From: CAYYAQ01 sp964469555
GTDB taxonomy: Bacteria; Planctomycetota; UBA1135; UBA2386
NCBI GenBank assembly: GCA_964469555.1
Contig: CAYYAQ010000134.1
Location: 1-14,120, forward strand
Reading direction: 5' to 3'
DNA: 14,120 nt
A program made the position numbers and the translations under genes. Every line of letters starts with the position of its first letter. Within the stretch, counting starts at the first letter, position 1. The notes beneath the pieces are model-generated. The model was not told the origin of the DNA. It worked only from the letters and a program-made list of their open reading frames with translations, and made no database searches. Positions 5,997-12,740 of this stretch are shown in pieces.

Positions 5997-6773
5997 ATGT
6001 TCGCTCGAACCATCGTTGGCACGTCGCTCGCTCTCACCGCCCTCGTTTCACCAGCCGTGGCGCAGACGAAGGTCGGAGGTCTGCCGGTAAAGGAGGTAAT
6101 CCTCCGACTCGGTGCAAAACTCGAGACGGCGCTCACCGCAATGCGATTGCGTGGGTACGAGCGCCAGTTCTCCGCGACAGACACGAACAAGGACGGCAAA
6201 CACAGCGTCGCCGAGTACGTCGAAAACGGTCGCTATCTCAACGCACGCGCCCGGCGCGGGATCTTTCGCGCCGCCGATGTGAATCGTGACGGCAGCGTGT
6301 CCGAGGCGGAGTACATCCTCAACCGGATCATCACCGACGAGGCGAAATCGATCGTCCAGGCCATGGACAGGAACAGAAATGGCGTCGACCGGACCGAGTT
6401 CCTCCAGCACGGCAAGATCCGCGACGAGAAACTCGCGACGGCTGTCTTCGCCGCTCTCGATGGCGACGGCGACGGTCGCCTCGCGGTCCCCGAGTACCTC
6501 CGCGTCTGGGGGCGTTGGGCACGAATCGGGCGGGCACCCGCCGAGGATCGCGTGGCCACCGCCCGCGCGCGCATCAAGTCCTCACAAGAGAGTCGACGCC
6601 GGATCAAGTCGCTACTCGACACTCTCGATCGGGACGGCGACGGCAAACTCTCCAAAGAGGAGATCGCGAACGCGGCCAAGTCACTGAAGAGCATGGATCA
6701 GGACGGAAACGGCGAGATCTCCGCCGAGGAGCTGCGCGGCGAAAAGCCACGGCCGGTACCGAAGCGAAAGTGA
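5997..6773 (+). CDS. Secreted EF-hand calcium-binding protein with six EF loops
   Basis: A 258-residue protein. Residues 1-22 form a signal peptide ending A-V-A before Gln23. Five canonical EF-hand loops are visible: D-T-N-K-D-G (from 62), D-V-N-R-D-G (from 94), D-G-D-G-D-G (from 155), D-R-D-G-D-G (from 211) and D-Q-D-G-N-G (from 234), each with Glu at loop position 12. A sixth, D-R-N-R-N-G-V-D-R-T-E-F from 124, is one residue short (Glu at position 11) and probably binds calcium poorly. The loops occur as pairs, with a basic helical linker (about 185-205) before the last pair, and the tail is Lys/Arg-rich. Such proteins bind calcium in the periplasm or outside the cell; a specific partner cannot be told. 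It follows the 63-residue ORF on the same strand, and the next gene is convergent. The last two loops are the most regular. Confidence 0.9.
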   Translation: MFARTIVGTSLALTALVSPAVAQTKVGGLPVKEVILRLGAKLETALTAMRLRGYERQFSATDTNKDGKHSVAEYVENGRYLNARARRGIFRAADVNRDGSVSEAEYILNRIITDEAKSIVQAMDRNRNGVDRTEFLQHGKIRDEKLATAVFAALDGDGDGRLAVPEYLRVWGRWARIGRAPAEDRVATARARIKSSQESRRRIKSLLDTLDRDGDGKLSKEEIANAAKSLKSMDQDGNGEISAEELRGEKPRPVPKRK

Positions 6774-6970
6774 CCCGGTGACGTTTCACTGAGTATCGAG
6801 TACTGAGTCGAACGCCGCGCGACATCCAGTCGATCGCCGCCGAACCCGCCCTGGGCTCTCCCGTTGCACGGTCGTCATGATCTTCGAACTCCTTCCGGAG
6901 GGAGCGATGCAGGAGACGGCGAAGGCCATGGCAAAGGGGGGTGATTCATGTCACTTCTCAGGTTCAAGCC

Positions 6971-6998
6971 AGCGATGCCTCTTTTGTGGGGCATCGCT
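6971..6998 (-). terminator. Terminator-like hairpin downstream of the exonuclease/hemolysin III operon
   Basis: AGCGATGCC and GGCATCGCT form a perfect 9-bp stem around a ten-base loop. It begins 31 bases after the minus-strand stop at 7030, in the convergent gap (6774-7029) shared with the EF-hand gene, and could end transcripts from both sides. No following T-run is seen on either strand. Nothing else in the gap is secure; a short repeat of ACTGAGT (6788 and 6802) follows the EF-hand stop. Confidence 0.45.
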
Positions 6999-7029
6999 CA
7001 CCCCACGGAGTGTCGCGGCGGACCGGGAA

Positions 7030-7782
7030 TCACACGCGATCTACAAGACTTGCATCCGACTGCTCCGTCTTCGAAGACATCGTCGCGACCTCCACCGCGA
7101 CCGCCGCGCAGAACTGCCAGTGGAAGGCTGCCCCTGCGATCACGAAGAAATGGAACAGCTCGTGCGCGTGGATCACGCCGGGCCAGGGATTCGGCCACTT
7201 CGCGAAATCGAGGACCGCACCCAAGGTGTAGCTGACTCCACCCAGCGCGAACGGAACGATGTATCGCACACCGCGACGGCGCCAGATGAGAAGACCCGAG
7301 ATCAGGCCGACCCATGGAAACGCCAGGTACAAGGTCAAGCCGAGCCACTCGGGCATCTCCTCGAAGAACACGGTCTTCAGCGGGATCGCCGTGGCGGTCA
7401 CGACCCAGACGAAGGCGATCACTCCCCAGCGCAACCAGCCGCGAAAGAGCATCCCGTGCACCGCGGTGAAGGTGCCGGCGATCAGCACGAAGATGCTGGC
7501 ATGGTCCAACCGCTGCAACACTTCGCGCCCCGCGGTGTCGCGAGGGAGCAGATGGAATACACCACTCATCGAGAAGAGGAGCACCACCGAACCTGCGTAG
7601 ATCGCCAACGCCAGCATTCGACCCGGGTGACCCCGTCCGGACTTCAGGAGCGAGACAGCCGCGAACCCGAAGAGGACGGTAGCGACCAGGTGCGAGATGC
7701 TGCTCACTGGATCGGCGAATCCGGGGATCGAGTGAGGGCACTCGTCACCGGCCTGAGCTATGGCCACGAGGTGCCGCATCAT
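7030..7782 (-). CDS. Hemolysin III / PAQR-family membrane protein
   Basis: A 250-residue protein with about seven transmembrane segments. Family motifs: D-P-V-S-S-I-S-H near the N-terminus (24-31); S-M-S-G-V-F-H (71-77); D-H-A-S-I-F-V-L-I-A-G-T-F-T (93-106); and H-E-L-F-H (207-211) followed by H221. In the related adiponectin receptors one His from the S-x-x-x-F-H motif and two from H-x-x-x-H hold a zinc ion; here these would be H77, H207 and H211, all present. Bacterial members are named after a Bacillus hemolysin, but most are probably lipid-related or membrane-homeostasis hydrolases, so haemolysis should not be assumed. It is the second gene of an operon: its ATG at 7782 overlaps the TGA of the exonuclease gene (ATGA), which implies translational coupling. 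A second in-frame ATG at 7779 is equally possible. Confidence 0.9.
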   Translation of the reverse strand: MMRHLVAIAQAGDECPHSIPGFADPVSSISHLVATVLFGFAAVSLLKSGRGHPGRMLALAIYAGSVVLLFSMSGVFHLLPRDTAGREVLQRLDHASIFVLIAGTFTAVHGMLFRGWLRWGVIAFVWVVTATAIPLKTVFFEEMPEWLGLTLYLAFPWVGLISGLLIWRRRGVRYIVPFALGGVSYTLGAVLDFAKWPNPWPGVIHAHELFHFFVIAGAAFHWQFCAAVAVEVATMSSKTEQSDASLVDRV

Positions 7783-8645
7783 CCGAGCACCTCGTCCGCG
7801 AATCGTTCAAACCCGAGTTCGGTACACACCTCGCGCAGCGCCTCCGCGTCGGCACCGCGCCAACGCAGATCGTCGAGGGATTCTTGGAGCGGCACGTCGG
7901 TCCGCAACGTGGTGAGGCGGCGGAAAAGCATCGCGTCGTCGCGTTGCGCGGCGAGGTTCTCGGCCAGGGCTTTTGCGCCGCGCACCTTCACGTCCCACGC
8001 CTCGACGTCGTCAGGGATCGCCTCGATGTGACCGTATCGGGCAAGCACGATCGCCGTCGACTTCGCCCCCCACCGCGGGATGCCGGGCACGCCGTCCGCG
8101 GTGTCGCCGACGAGGGCGAGGTAGTCCGGGATCGACTCGGGCTTCACGCCAAACTTTCGCTCGACGCCATCGGTGTTCAGGAGCACTCGCTGGCGCCGGT
8201 CAAAGCACACGACCCGTTCCCCCTGCACCATCTGGGTCAGGTCTTTGTCCGGCGAGCATATCACGACGCGTTCAACGCGGTCGTCATCCCCGTACTTGAC
8301 TGCTCCACTCGCCAGCCCGTCGTCCGCTTCGAACTCGATCATCGACCACACGGTCAAACCGAGTGCACGCAGACCGCGCTCGACGAGCTCGAACTGGTTG
8401 AAGAGTTCGGGCTCGAGACCCTCGCCGGTCTTGTAGCCGTCAAACATCTCGTTGCGGAACGACTCGACCGTCGTGTCGAACGCGCACCCGACGTGGGTCA
8501 CGATGTCGTCCTCGAGCATCGACCACATGCTGCGCATCACGCCTCGCGTCGCGCCGACCTCCACGCCATCCGGACTGGTTGCCGGCGGCGCACCGAAGTA
8601 CGCGCGAAAGAGTTCGTAGGTTCCGTCGACGAGATGGACGTGCAC
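7779..8645 (-). CDS. 5'-3' exonuclease / flap endonuclease-like protein (Pol I N-terminal domain family)
   Basis: A 288-residue stand-alone nuclease, about the length of the 5'-nuclease domain of DNA polymerase I. Acidic metal-binding residues stand in the expected order: D7 in L-V-D-G-T-Y, D57, E106/D108/D109 in E-F-E-A-D-D-G-L-A-S, D133 and D135 in S-P-D-K-D-L-T-Q-M-V, and D181/D184 in G-D-T-A-D-G-V-P-G-I-P. The last motif leads into a helix-hairpin-helix (G-V-P-G-I-P-R-W-G-A-K-S-T-A) that grips DNA. The family removes flaps and RNA primers in replication and repair; no polymerase domain follows here. The start is a GTG at 8645 (M-H-V-H-L-V-D); it has no Shine-Dalgarno sequence but carries TAGTCT 8 bases upstream. 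The gene overlaps the hemolysin III gene by four bases and is divergent from the sulfatase region. Confidence 0.92.
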   Translation of the reverse strand: MHVHLVDGTYELFRAYFGAPPATSPDGVEVGATRGVMRSMWSMLEDDIVTHVGCAFDTTVESFRNEMFDGYKTGEGLEPELFNQFELVERGLRALGLTVWSMIEFEADDGLASGAVKYGDDDRVERVVICSPDKDLTQMVQGERVVCFDRRQRVLLNTDGVERKFGVKPESIPDYLALVGDTADGVPGIPRWGAKSTAIVLARYGHIEAIPDDVEAWDVKVRGAKALAENLAAQRDDAMLFRRLTTLRTDVPLQESLDDLRWRGADAEALREVCTELGFERFADEVLG

Positions 8646-8653
8646 GGTGTCCG

Positions 8654-8662
8654 AGACTAGCA
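8654..8662 (-). promoter_or_regulatory. TGCTAGTCT, extended -10-like element of the exonuclease operon
   Basis: On the minus strand TGC directly precedes TAGTCT, giving an extended -10 form, 8 bases before the GTG at 8645. The divergent sulfatase side has a near-identical TGCTAGCTT at 8722-8730, so the two promoters look alike. Confidence 0.45.
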
Positions 8663-8721
8663 GATGTCCGACCGTAACGAAGCGCGTTCGTACGGCAGTT
8701 CTCGCGGCTCAGAGAGAGTTG

Positions 8722-8730
8722 TGCTAGCTT
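8722..8730 (+). promoter_or_regulatory. TGCTAGCTT, extended -10-like element upstream of the 51-residue ORF and sulfatase
   Basis: TGC plus TAGCTT ends 6 bases before the ATG at 8737. This fits a leaderless transcript that starts with the small ORF rather than with the sulfatase, whose start is about 160 bases further on. Confidence 0.45.
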
Positions 8731-8736
8731 TGCGCC

Positions 8737-8892
8737 ATGGTCAGATTGCTCTTTCTCGCGGGGACCACTGGTCCAGAGCGACGGGACTTACTCATCGAAT
8801 TGACCTGGGCCCACATGATCAAGGAGACCAGGTCGCGATGGGACAAGGATTCCCTCAACAAGAGCAGTAGCGCGGTCCACATTGACGGGTGA
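8737..8892 (+). CDS. Small leader ORF overlapping the sulfatase start (51 aa), hypothetical
   Basis: The ORF runs from an ATG at 8737 to a TGA at 8890-8892, whose last base is the first base of the sulfatase ATG (TGATG). The product begins M-V-R-L-L-F-L-A-G-T-T-G, then has a charged helical middle (R-R-D-L-L-I-E-L-T-W-A-H-M-I-K-E-T-R) and ends H-I-D-G. It has no cysteine and no recognised domain. Support comes from a -10-like element at the spacing used by other genes here, from codon use, and from the one-base overlap, which suggests that ribosomes finishing this ORF re-start on the sulfatase. The alternatives are a chance ORF in the sulfatase 5' leader, or a regulatory leader peptide. No homolog is known to me. 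Confidence 0.45.
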   Translation: MVRLLFLAGTTGPERRDLLIELTWAHMIKETRSRWDKDSLNKSSSAVHIDG

Positions 8893-10985
8893 TGACCAAC
8901 GGGATCGTGCAATTCGGTTGTCTCGCGGCGCTTCTCGCGGGGGCAGTACTCTCCGCACAGGAGCCGTGGCCGCAGTTGAACCCGTCCACCGGCGCCGCGT
9001 TCCGGAAGGGATCGAGCGTGATCTTCCGCGTGGCGGACACATCCGTACGAACGATCCAGTTCCCGCGACTCAACAATGTGATCCGCCGCGTCACGATGTT
9101 GGATGGCGACGCGAAACACGCGTTGACGCTGCGGCAGAACCCGACTACTTGGAACATTCCGTTGCCCACAGGACGGAGGCGTCCGGTCGAGATCATCCTC
9201 GACGTCGAAGGAGTACCGTTCCTGCCGACGAAACCCAGGGTCGTGTCTCAGGACGCACGAGGCACGATCACGCTTCCCGCCCATCACGCCGTCGTCCACG
9301 GCGAGAAGATGTGCTTCGAGCCTCAGCCGCACAAGAACACGCTCGGCTTCTGGGTGAATCCGAAGGACTGGGCAGAGTGGCGCGTGCAGGTCGACCGACC
9401 GGGCGCGTTCGACGTCGTCATCTGGCAGGGCTGTGGGAGCGGGCAAGGCGGCAGCACCGTCAAGTTGTCGATCGCCGGGCAAGCGTTGGAGTTCGTCGTC
9501 GAAGAGACCGGCCACTTCCAGTGCTTCCGACGGCGGTCGATCGGCACTGTGCAAATAAAGGAACCGGGCTCACATCGACTGCAGGTTCGACCGCGCGCGC
9601 GCGCGAAAGGCGCGGTGATGGATCTGCGTCGCGTCGAGCTCGTGCCCGCCACCAAGGTAACGCCTACCAAGAAGCGAACGCGGTCCAACGTGCTGATCTT
9701 TTTCGCCGACGACCAGGGCACCCTGGACGCCGGGTGCTACGGCTCGCGCGACTTGTTCACGCCGAACATCGACGGCCTCGCCGCAGCGGGAACGCGGATG
9801 ACACAGGCGTATTCGCACACGGTGTGTTGCCCGGCGCGCGCGCTTCTCCTGACCGGGCGACACCCGCAGCGCGGTGGTGTGAACCAATGGACCCAGGGCG
9901 ACATGCACGGCAAGCCCGGTCGCAACATGCACCTCGACGAAGTCACGATCGCCGAAGTGCTCGGAAAGGCGGGCTACCGTACCGGCATCGTGGGCAAGTG
10001 GCACCTCGGCGCGGCCGCGACGCACGGGCCGACGAAGCAGGGATTCGACGAGTTCTTCGGACTGCGCGGCGGGTTCATCGACAACTACAACCACCACTTT
10101 CTGCACGGTAAGGGTTTCCACGACCTGTATCGAAACACGAAGGAGGTGTTCGAGCGGGGCGAGTACTTCCCCGATCTCGTGGTGCGCGAGGCGAACAACT
10201 TTCTCGATCGCAACAAGGACAGACCGTTCTTCCTCTACGTCGCCTTCAACGTCCCGCACTACCCCGAGCAAGCCGACGAAAAGTTTGACCTCTTCTACGC
10301 GCGCCACAAGATGCCACGGCAATCGTACGGCAAGATGGTCTCCACGACCGACGATCGAATCGGTCAGATCATGGGGAAGCTCGAGCAGCTCGGCCTGCGC
10401 GACGACACGCTCGTCTTGTTCATGAGCGACAACGGGCATTCCGCCGAGCGGTCGAAGATCCGCGTGGACAACCACTCGAGCGGTCTCCCGAAGGGACACG
10501 ACTACGGCGCGAACGGCGGCGGCGGCAACACCGGCAAGTGGCGTGGCAACAAGGGAACCTTCTTCGAGGGCGGCCTGCGCGTACCGATGATCATGAGCTT
10601 CCCAGGCCGTCTACCCCAGGGCGCGGTGCGGGATCAGGCGGTCACCGCCGCCGATGTCTTTCCGACGATCCTCGACGTGTGCGGCATCGAGCCGCCCGAG
10701 GTGAAGTTCGACGGCGCGAGCCTGGTGCCGATTCTCCGCGACGCGAAAGCCAAGACCCACCACGCCGTCATGCACTGGCAGTGGTTCGACAGGTGGGCCG
10801 TGCGAGAGGGTCGTTGGAAGCTGATCCACGACACGAAGCTGAAGCGCCGCGGCGGTCTGCCGTTTCTCGGAAACCTCGACGACGCGGCTCCCGAGAAGAA
10901 GAACTACGCGTCCGAGAAACCGGCGCTCGTGCAGCGCTTGACGGCGCTCCACGATGCCTGGGCAAAGAACGTGCGCGGCGAGTGA
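8892..10985 (+). CDS. Secreted sulfatase with N-terminal carbohydrate-binding-like domain
   Basis: 697 residues. A signal peptide (1-22, ending L-S-A before Gln23) is followed by an unassigned segment and a beta-rich domain at about 130-252, resembling sugar-binding modules attached to planctomycetal hydrolases. The sulfatase domain begins at about 266 (N-V-L-I-F-F-A-D-D-Q). Its signature is V-C-C-P-A-R-A-L-L-L-T-G-R; C312 in C-x-P-x-R is the residue converted to formylglycine. Metal and sulfate ligands are visible: D273/D274, K369 and H371 in G-K-W-H-L-G, H456 in N-V-P-H-Y, D513-N514 in S-D-N-G, and K554. The family hydrolyses sulfate esters, commonly of algal or host polysaccharides; the substrate is not predictable here. 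The ATG at 8892 is preferred over a GTG at 8889; there is no good ribosome binding site, but it overlaps the stop of the small upstream ORF. The start is convergent-free; the end faces the DUF1080 gene, 20 bases away. Confidence 0.93.
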   Translation: MTNGIVQFGCLAALLAGAVLSAQEPWPQLNPSTGAAFRKGSSVIFRVADTSVRTIQFPRLNNVIRRVTMLDGDAKHALTLRQNPTTWNIPLPTGRRRPVEIILDVEGVPFLPTKPRVVSQDARGTITLPAHHAVVHGEKMCFEPQPHKNTLGFWVNPKDWAEWRVQVDRPGAFDVVIWQGCGSGQGGSTVKLSIAGQALEFVVEETGHFQCFRRRSIGTVQIKEPGSHRLQVRPRARAKGAVMDLRRVELVPATKVTPTKKRTRSNVLIFFADDQGTLDAGCYGSRDLFTPNIDGLAAAGTRMTQAYSHTVCCPARALLLTGRHPQRGGVNQWTQGDMHGKPGRNMHLDEVTIAEVLGKAGYRTGIVGKWHLGAAATHGPTKQGFDEFFGLRGGFIDNYNHHFLHGKGFHDLYRNTKEVFERGEYFPDLVVREANNFLDRNKDRPFFLYVAFNVPHYPEQADEKFDLFYARHKMPRQSYGKMVSTTDDRIGQIMGKLEQLGLRDDTLVLFMSDNGHSAERSKIRVDNHSSGLPKGHDYGANGGGGNTGKWRGNKGTFFEGGLRVPMIMSFPGRLPQGAVRDQAVTAADVFPTILDVCGIEPPEVKFDGASLVPILRDAKAKTHHAVMHWQWFDRWAVREGRWKLIHDTKLKRRGGLPFLGNLDDAAPEKKNYASEKPALVQRLTALHDAWAKNVRGE

Positions 10986-11005
10986 GAACGTAGCGAGCCT
11001 CGACG

Positions 11006-12259
11006 CTACTTCAGGATCTTCAGCCGAATGTCTTTGAAGTGAACGACCATCCCGGGGTCGTGCAGTTGGAACAGGATCATGCCCTTCCGAAGTCGCTTGA
11101 CTCCGGGAAGGTGTTCGGTGAACTCCGACGCCGGCTTCCCGTTGATGAAGAACTTGAAGTTGTTGCCCTTGGCGATGACACGGACCGTGTTCCAGTCGCC
11201 CTTCTTGATGTCCTCTCTGGCAACCGCACCCTCGATCTTGGTCAGCGTCGGTTTGTCGTTCACGTCGATCACCAGTCGATCGCCGCGTAGACATTCGAGC
11301 TCCCGTCGACCCGGCGTGTGAAAGTCCCACGCGCCGAGAACCCGCCTGCCGATACCGACGTGACCGATGTCGGCGTGGTAGCTATGGAAGAGTCGCTTGT
11401 GGGTCTTGTCCAGCCGAGCCCGAATGCTCACGCCACTGTTGCCCTTGCCCGGGAACCGGTAGCTGAACTCGAGTTCCAGATCGGCGATCTCCCGGTTCTC
11501 GTAGACGAGATAGCCTCGGGCCTTGTCGCCTGTGCCGACGATCATCCCGTCCTTGACAGTCCACGCCGCTGCCGAGTTCGCGGGCATCGCTTCCCATCCC
11601 TCGAGCGTCTTGCCGTCGAAGATCGAGACGAAGCCGTTCTTTCCCGATGGCTTCTCCGATTGCTGCTCTTGCCGCGCGGACTGTCCGCGCCGCGGTTGCC
11701 AAACCGGAAAGGACCCTGTCGCAATCGGCGTGGCAGCGCCGCCACTGCTCGAGATTGTGTACACCTGCGAAGGGGACCCACGCGATCGCACGACGAAGGT
11801 GAGATGCGCGCCATCCGGTGACCAGGCGGGCGTACCGTCACGGTGCCCCAGCTTGGAGATCTGGCGCGAGTCGCTGCCATCCGCGTTCATCACGTAGAGA
11901 CCCGCAGGAAGATCGCGCATGAACGCGATCCGTTTCCCGTCGGACGACCAACTCGGTGATCGGCAGCCTCCGCTGGTCACATGCGTGAGGTTCCGTGGAC
12001 GCTTGCCGTCCGCATCGATGGCCCAGATGTCCCATCCGACCTTACTGTGTTTCCAATACAGAAGAGTCTCGCCGTCCGACGACCAGGTGAGAGGTCGATC
12101 ATGCACGGCGTCGTCCACCAGGAGGTTTGGCGCGCCACCGCTCGAGTCGACGGTGTAGATGGCGCCGTTGTGGATATAGGCGATGAGCGACGCAGGGGTC
12201 GAGCACGCCGACACGGACAAACTCGCCGCGATGAGAGTTGCAAGAACAGGGTGTCGCAT
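11006..12259 (-). CDS. Lipoprotein with TolB-like propeller repeats fused to a DUF1080 (3-keto-disaccharide hydrolase-type) domain
   Basis: 417 residues. A lipoprotein signal ends in L-S-V-S-A-C (Cys19). Residues about 24-188 hold TolB/WD40-like blades marked by T-W-S-S-D-G, S-W-S-S-D-G-K-R-I-A-F-M and A-W-S-P-D-G; only about four blades are seen, fewer than a closed propeller usually has. After a polar linker (189-208), G-F-V-S-I-F-D-G-K-T-L-E-G-W-E opens a DUF1080 domain that runs to the end, with W-T-V-K-D-G-M-I-V-G and G-N-S-G-V-S-I-R. DUF1080 is a concanavalin-like fold, some members of which act on 3-keto-glycosides. The fusion may recognise or process sugars at the cell surface, fitting the neighbouring sulfatase. 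The ATG at 12259 is chosen because the lipoprotein signal follows directly and GGAAGA lies 6 bases before it; an upstream in-frame ATG at 12325 adds a non-signal-like extension. Confidence 0.9.
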   Translation of the reverse strand: MRHPVLATLIAASLSVSACSTPASLIAYIHNGAIYTVDSSGGAPNLLVDDAVHDRPLTWSSDGETLLYWKHSKVGWDIWAIDADGKRPRNLTHVTSGGCRSPSWSSDGKRIAFMRDLPAGLYVMNADGSDSRQISKLGHRDGTPAWSPDGAHLTFVVRSRGSPSQVYTISSSGGAATPIATGSFPVWQPRRGQSARQEQQSEKPSGKNGFVSIFDGKTLEGWEAMPANSAAAWTVKDGMIVGTGDKARGYLVYENREIADLELEFSYRFPGKGNSGVSIRARLDKTHKRLFHSYHADIGHVGIGRRVLGAWDFHTPGRRELECLRGDRLVIDVNDKPTLTKIEGAVAREDIKKGDWNTVRVIAKGNNFKFFINGKPASEFTEHLPGVKRLRKGMILFQLHDPGMVVHFKDIRLKILK

Positions 12260-12268
12260 CGTGGTTCT

Positions 12269-12283
12269 TCCGGTGCAACCGGA
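12269..12283. repeat. Inverted repeat in the DUF1080 gene promoter region
   Basis: TCCGGT and ACCGGA form a perfect 6-bp stem with a three-base loop, adjoining the -10-like element and reaching to within 10 bases of the start codon. It could be an operator. A transcript starting about 7 bases after the -10 would begin inside it, so an mRNA hairpin is less likely. Confidence 0.35.
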
Positions 12284-12288
12284 GACTA
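12283..12288 (-). promoter_or_regulatory. TAGTCT, -10-like element of the DUF1080 lipoprotein gene
   Basis: On the minus strand TAGTCT lies 23 bases before the ATG at 12259. Its TAG is also the stop codon of the upstream minus-strand ORF. The spacing leaves a short leader that includes the GGAAGA ribosome binding site, unlike the leaderless pattern elsewhere. Confidence 0.35.
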
Positions 12289-12615
12289 CAATCGTATGGC
12301 AAACGCGAGCGCCACCGCAATACATGCCCCGAACCCGACGAGGGCGCAGGCGGGGTGTGGATCGACCCGAGCAAATGGTCCATGCACGAGCGAGAACAGG
12401 AACGTCAGATCGCCGTCATCGGTTACGCGGGTCGTTGCATCGAGGTACAGGACGAGCAACTTCGAGCACCCGGCCCAGAGAGCTAGCCGAAGAACCTCGC
12501 GAAGCGCGGGGACGCCGAAGCGGTTCAGATTTCTCTTGCAGGCTCGCTGGGTGGATCCAGACCATCGGCATCCCCCCGGCGCCTGCACGGTCGGGTATAG
12601 CAGTCGATTCTTCAT
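12286..12615 (-). CDS. Possible small membrane protein, hypothetical (109 aa)
   Basis: It reads from an ATG at 12615 to a TAG at 12286-12288. The first 33 residues look irregular and may not be translated. From about residue 34 the sequence is more protein-like: A-L-R-E-V-L-R-L-A-L-W-A-G-C-S-K-L-L-V-L-Y-L, then a polar turn with R-V-T-D-D-G-D, then L-T-F-L-F-S-L-V-H, and a final hydrophobic helix A-L-V-G-F-G-A-C-I-A-V-A-L-A-F-A-I-R-L. Two or three membrane segments are likely. The frame is open further upstream to an ATG at 12666, and no good ribosome binding site is seen, so the start is uncertain. It lies 26 bases before the DUF1080 gene on the same strand. I do not recognise the family. 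The rest of 12260-12740 holds only the promoter elements described. Confidence 0.4.
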   Translation of the reverse strand: MKNRLLYPTVQAPGGCRWSGSTQRACKRNLNRFGVPALREVLRLALWAGCSKLLVLYLDATTRVTDDGDLTFLFSLVHGPFARVDPHPACALVGFGACIAVALAFAIRL

Positions 12616-12726
12616 GCGACGGGGCCCGGATCCGGGAGTTCGCCACCCCGAGAGAATCACGACCAATCGAGTTCGACCGGTTGCTCTGGAATCTCAAGGC
12701 GGCGAAAGTAGCGTGACAGCGCCTCC

Positions 12727-12732
12727 TACACC
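12727..12732 (+). promoter_or_regulatory. TACACC, weak -10-like element of lpxD
   Basis: TACACC ends 8 bases before the ATG at 12741. Its last base departs from the TAnnnT pattern, so it is the weakest of the set, but position and lack of a Shine-Dalgarno sequence agree with the other genes. Confidence 0.3.
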
Positions 12733-12740
12733 CCAAGACC

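Noticed and set aside
6877..7035. Start of a plus-strand ORF with a Cys-rich, zinc-finger-like stretch (C-x(8)-C-x-x-C) and a good ribosome binding site before ATG 6907
   Set aside because: The frame runs for most of its length antisense to the hemolysin III and exonuclease genes and turns Arg/His-rich there. The Cys stretch overlaps the terminator-like hairpin and is probably chance.
8882..10111. 409-codon plus-strand frame overlapping the sulfatase
   Set aside because: Arg-rich shadow frame without motifs; the sulfatase frame holds every catalytic motif.
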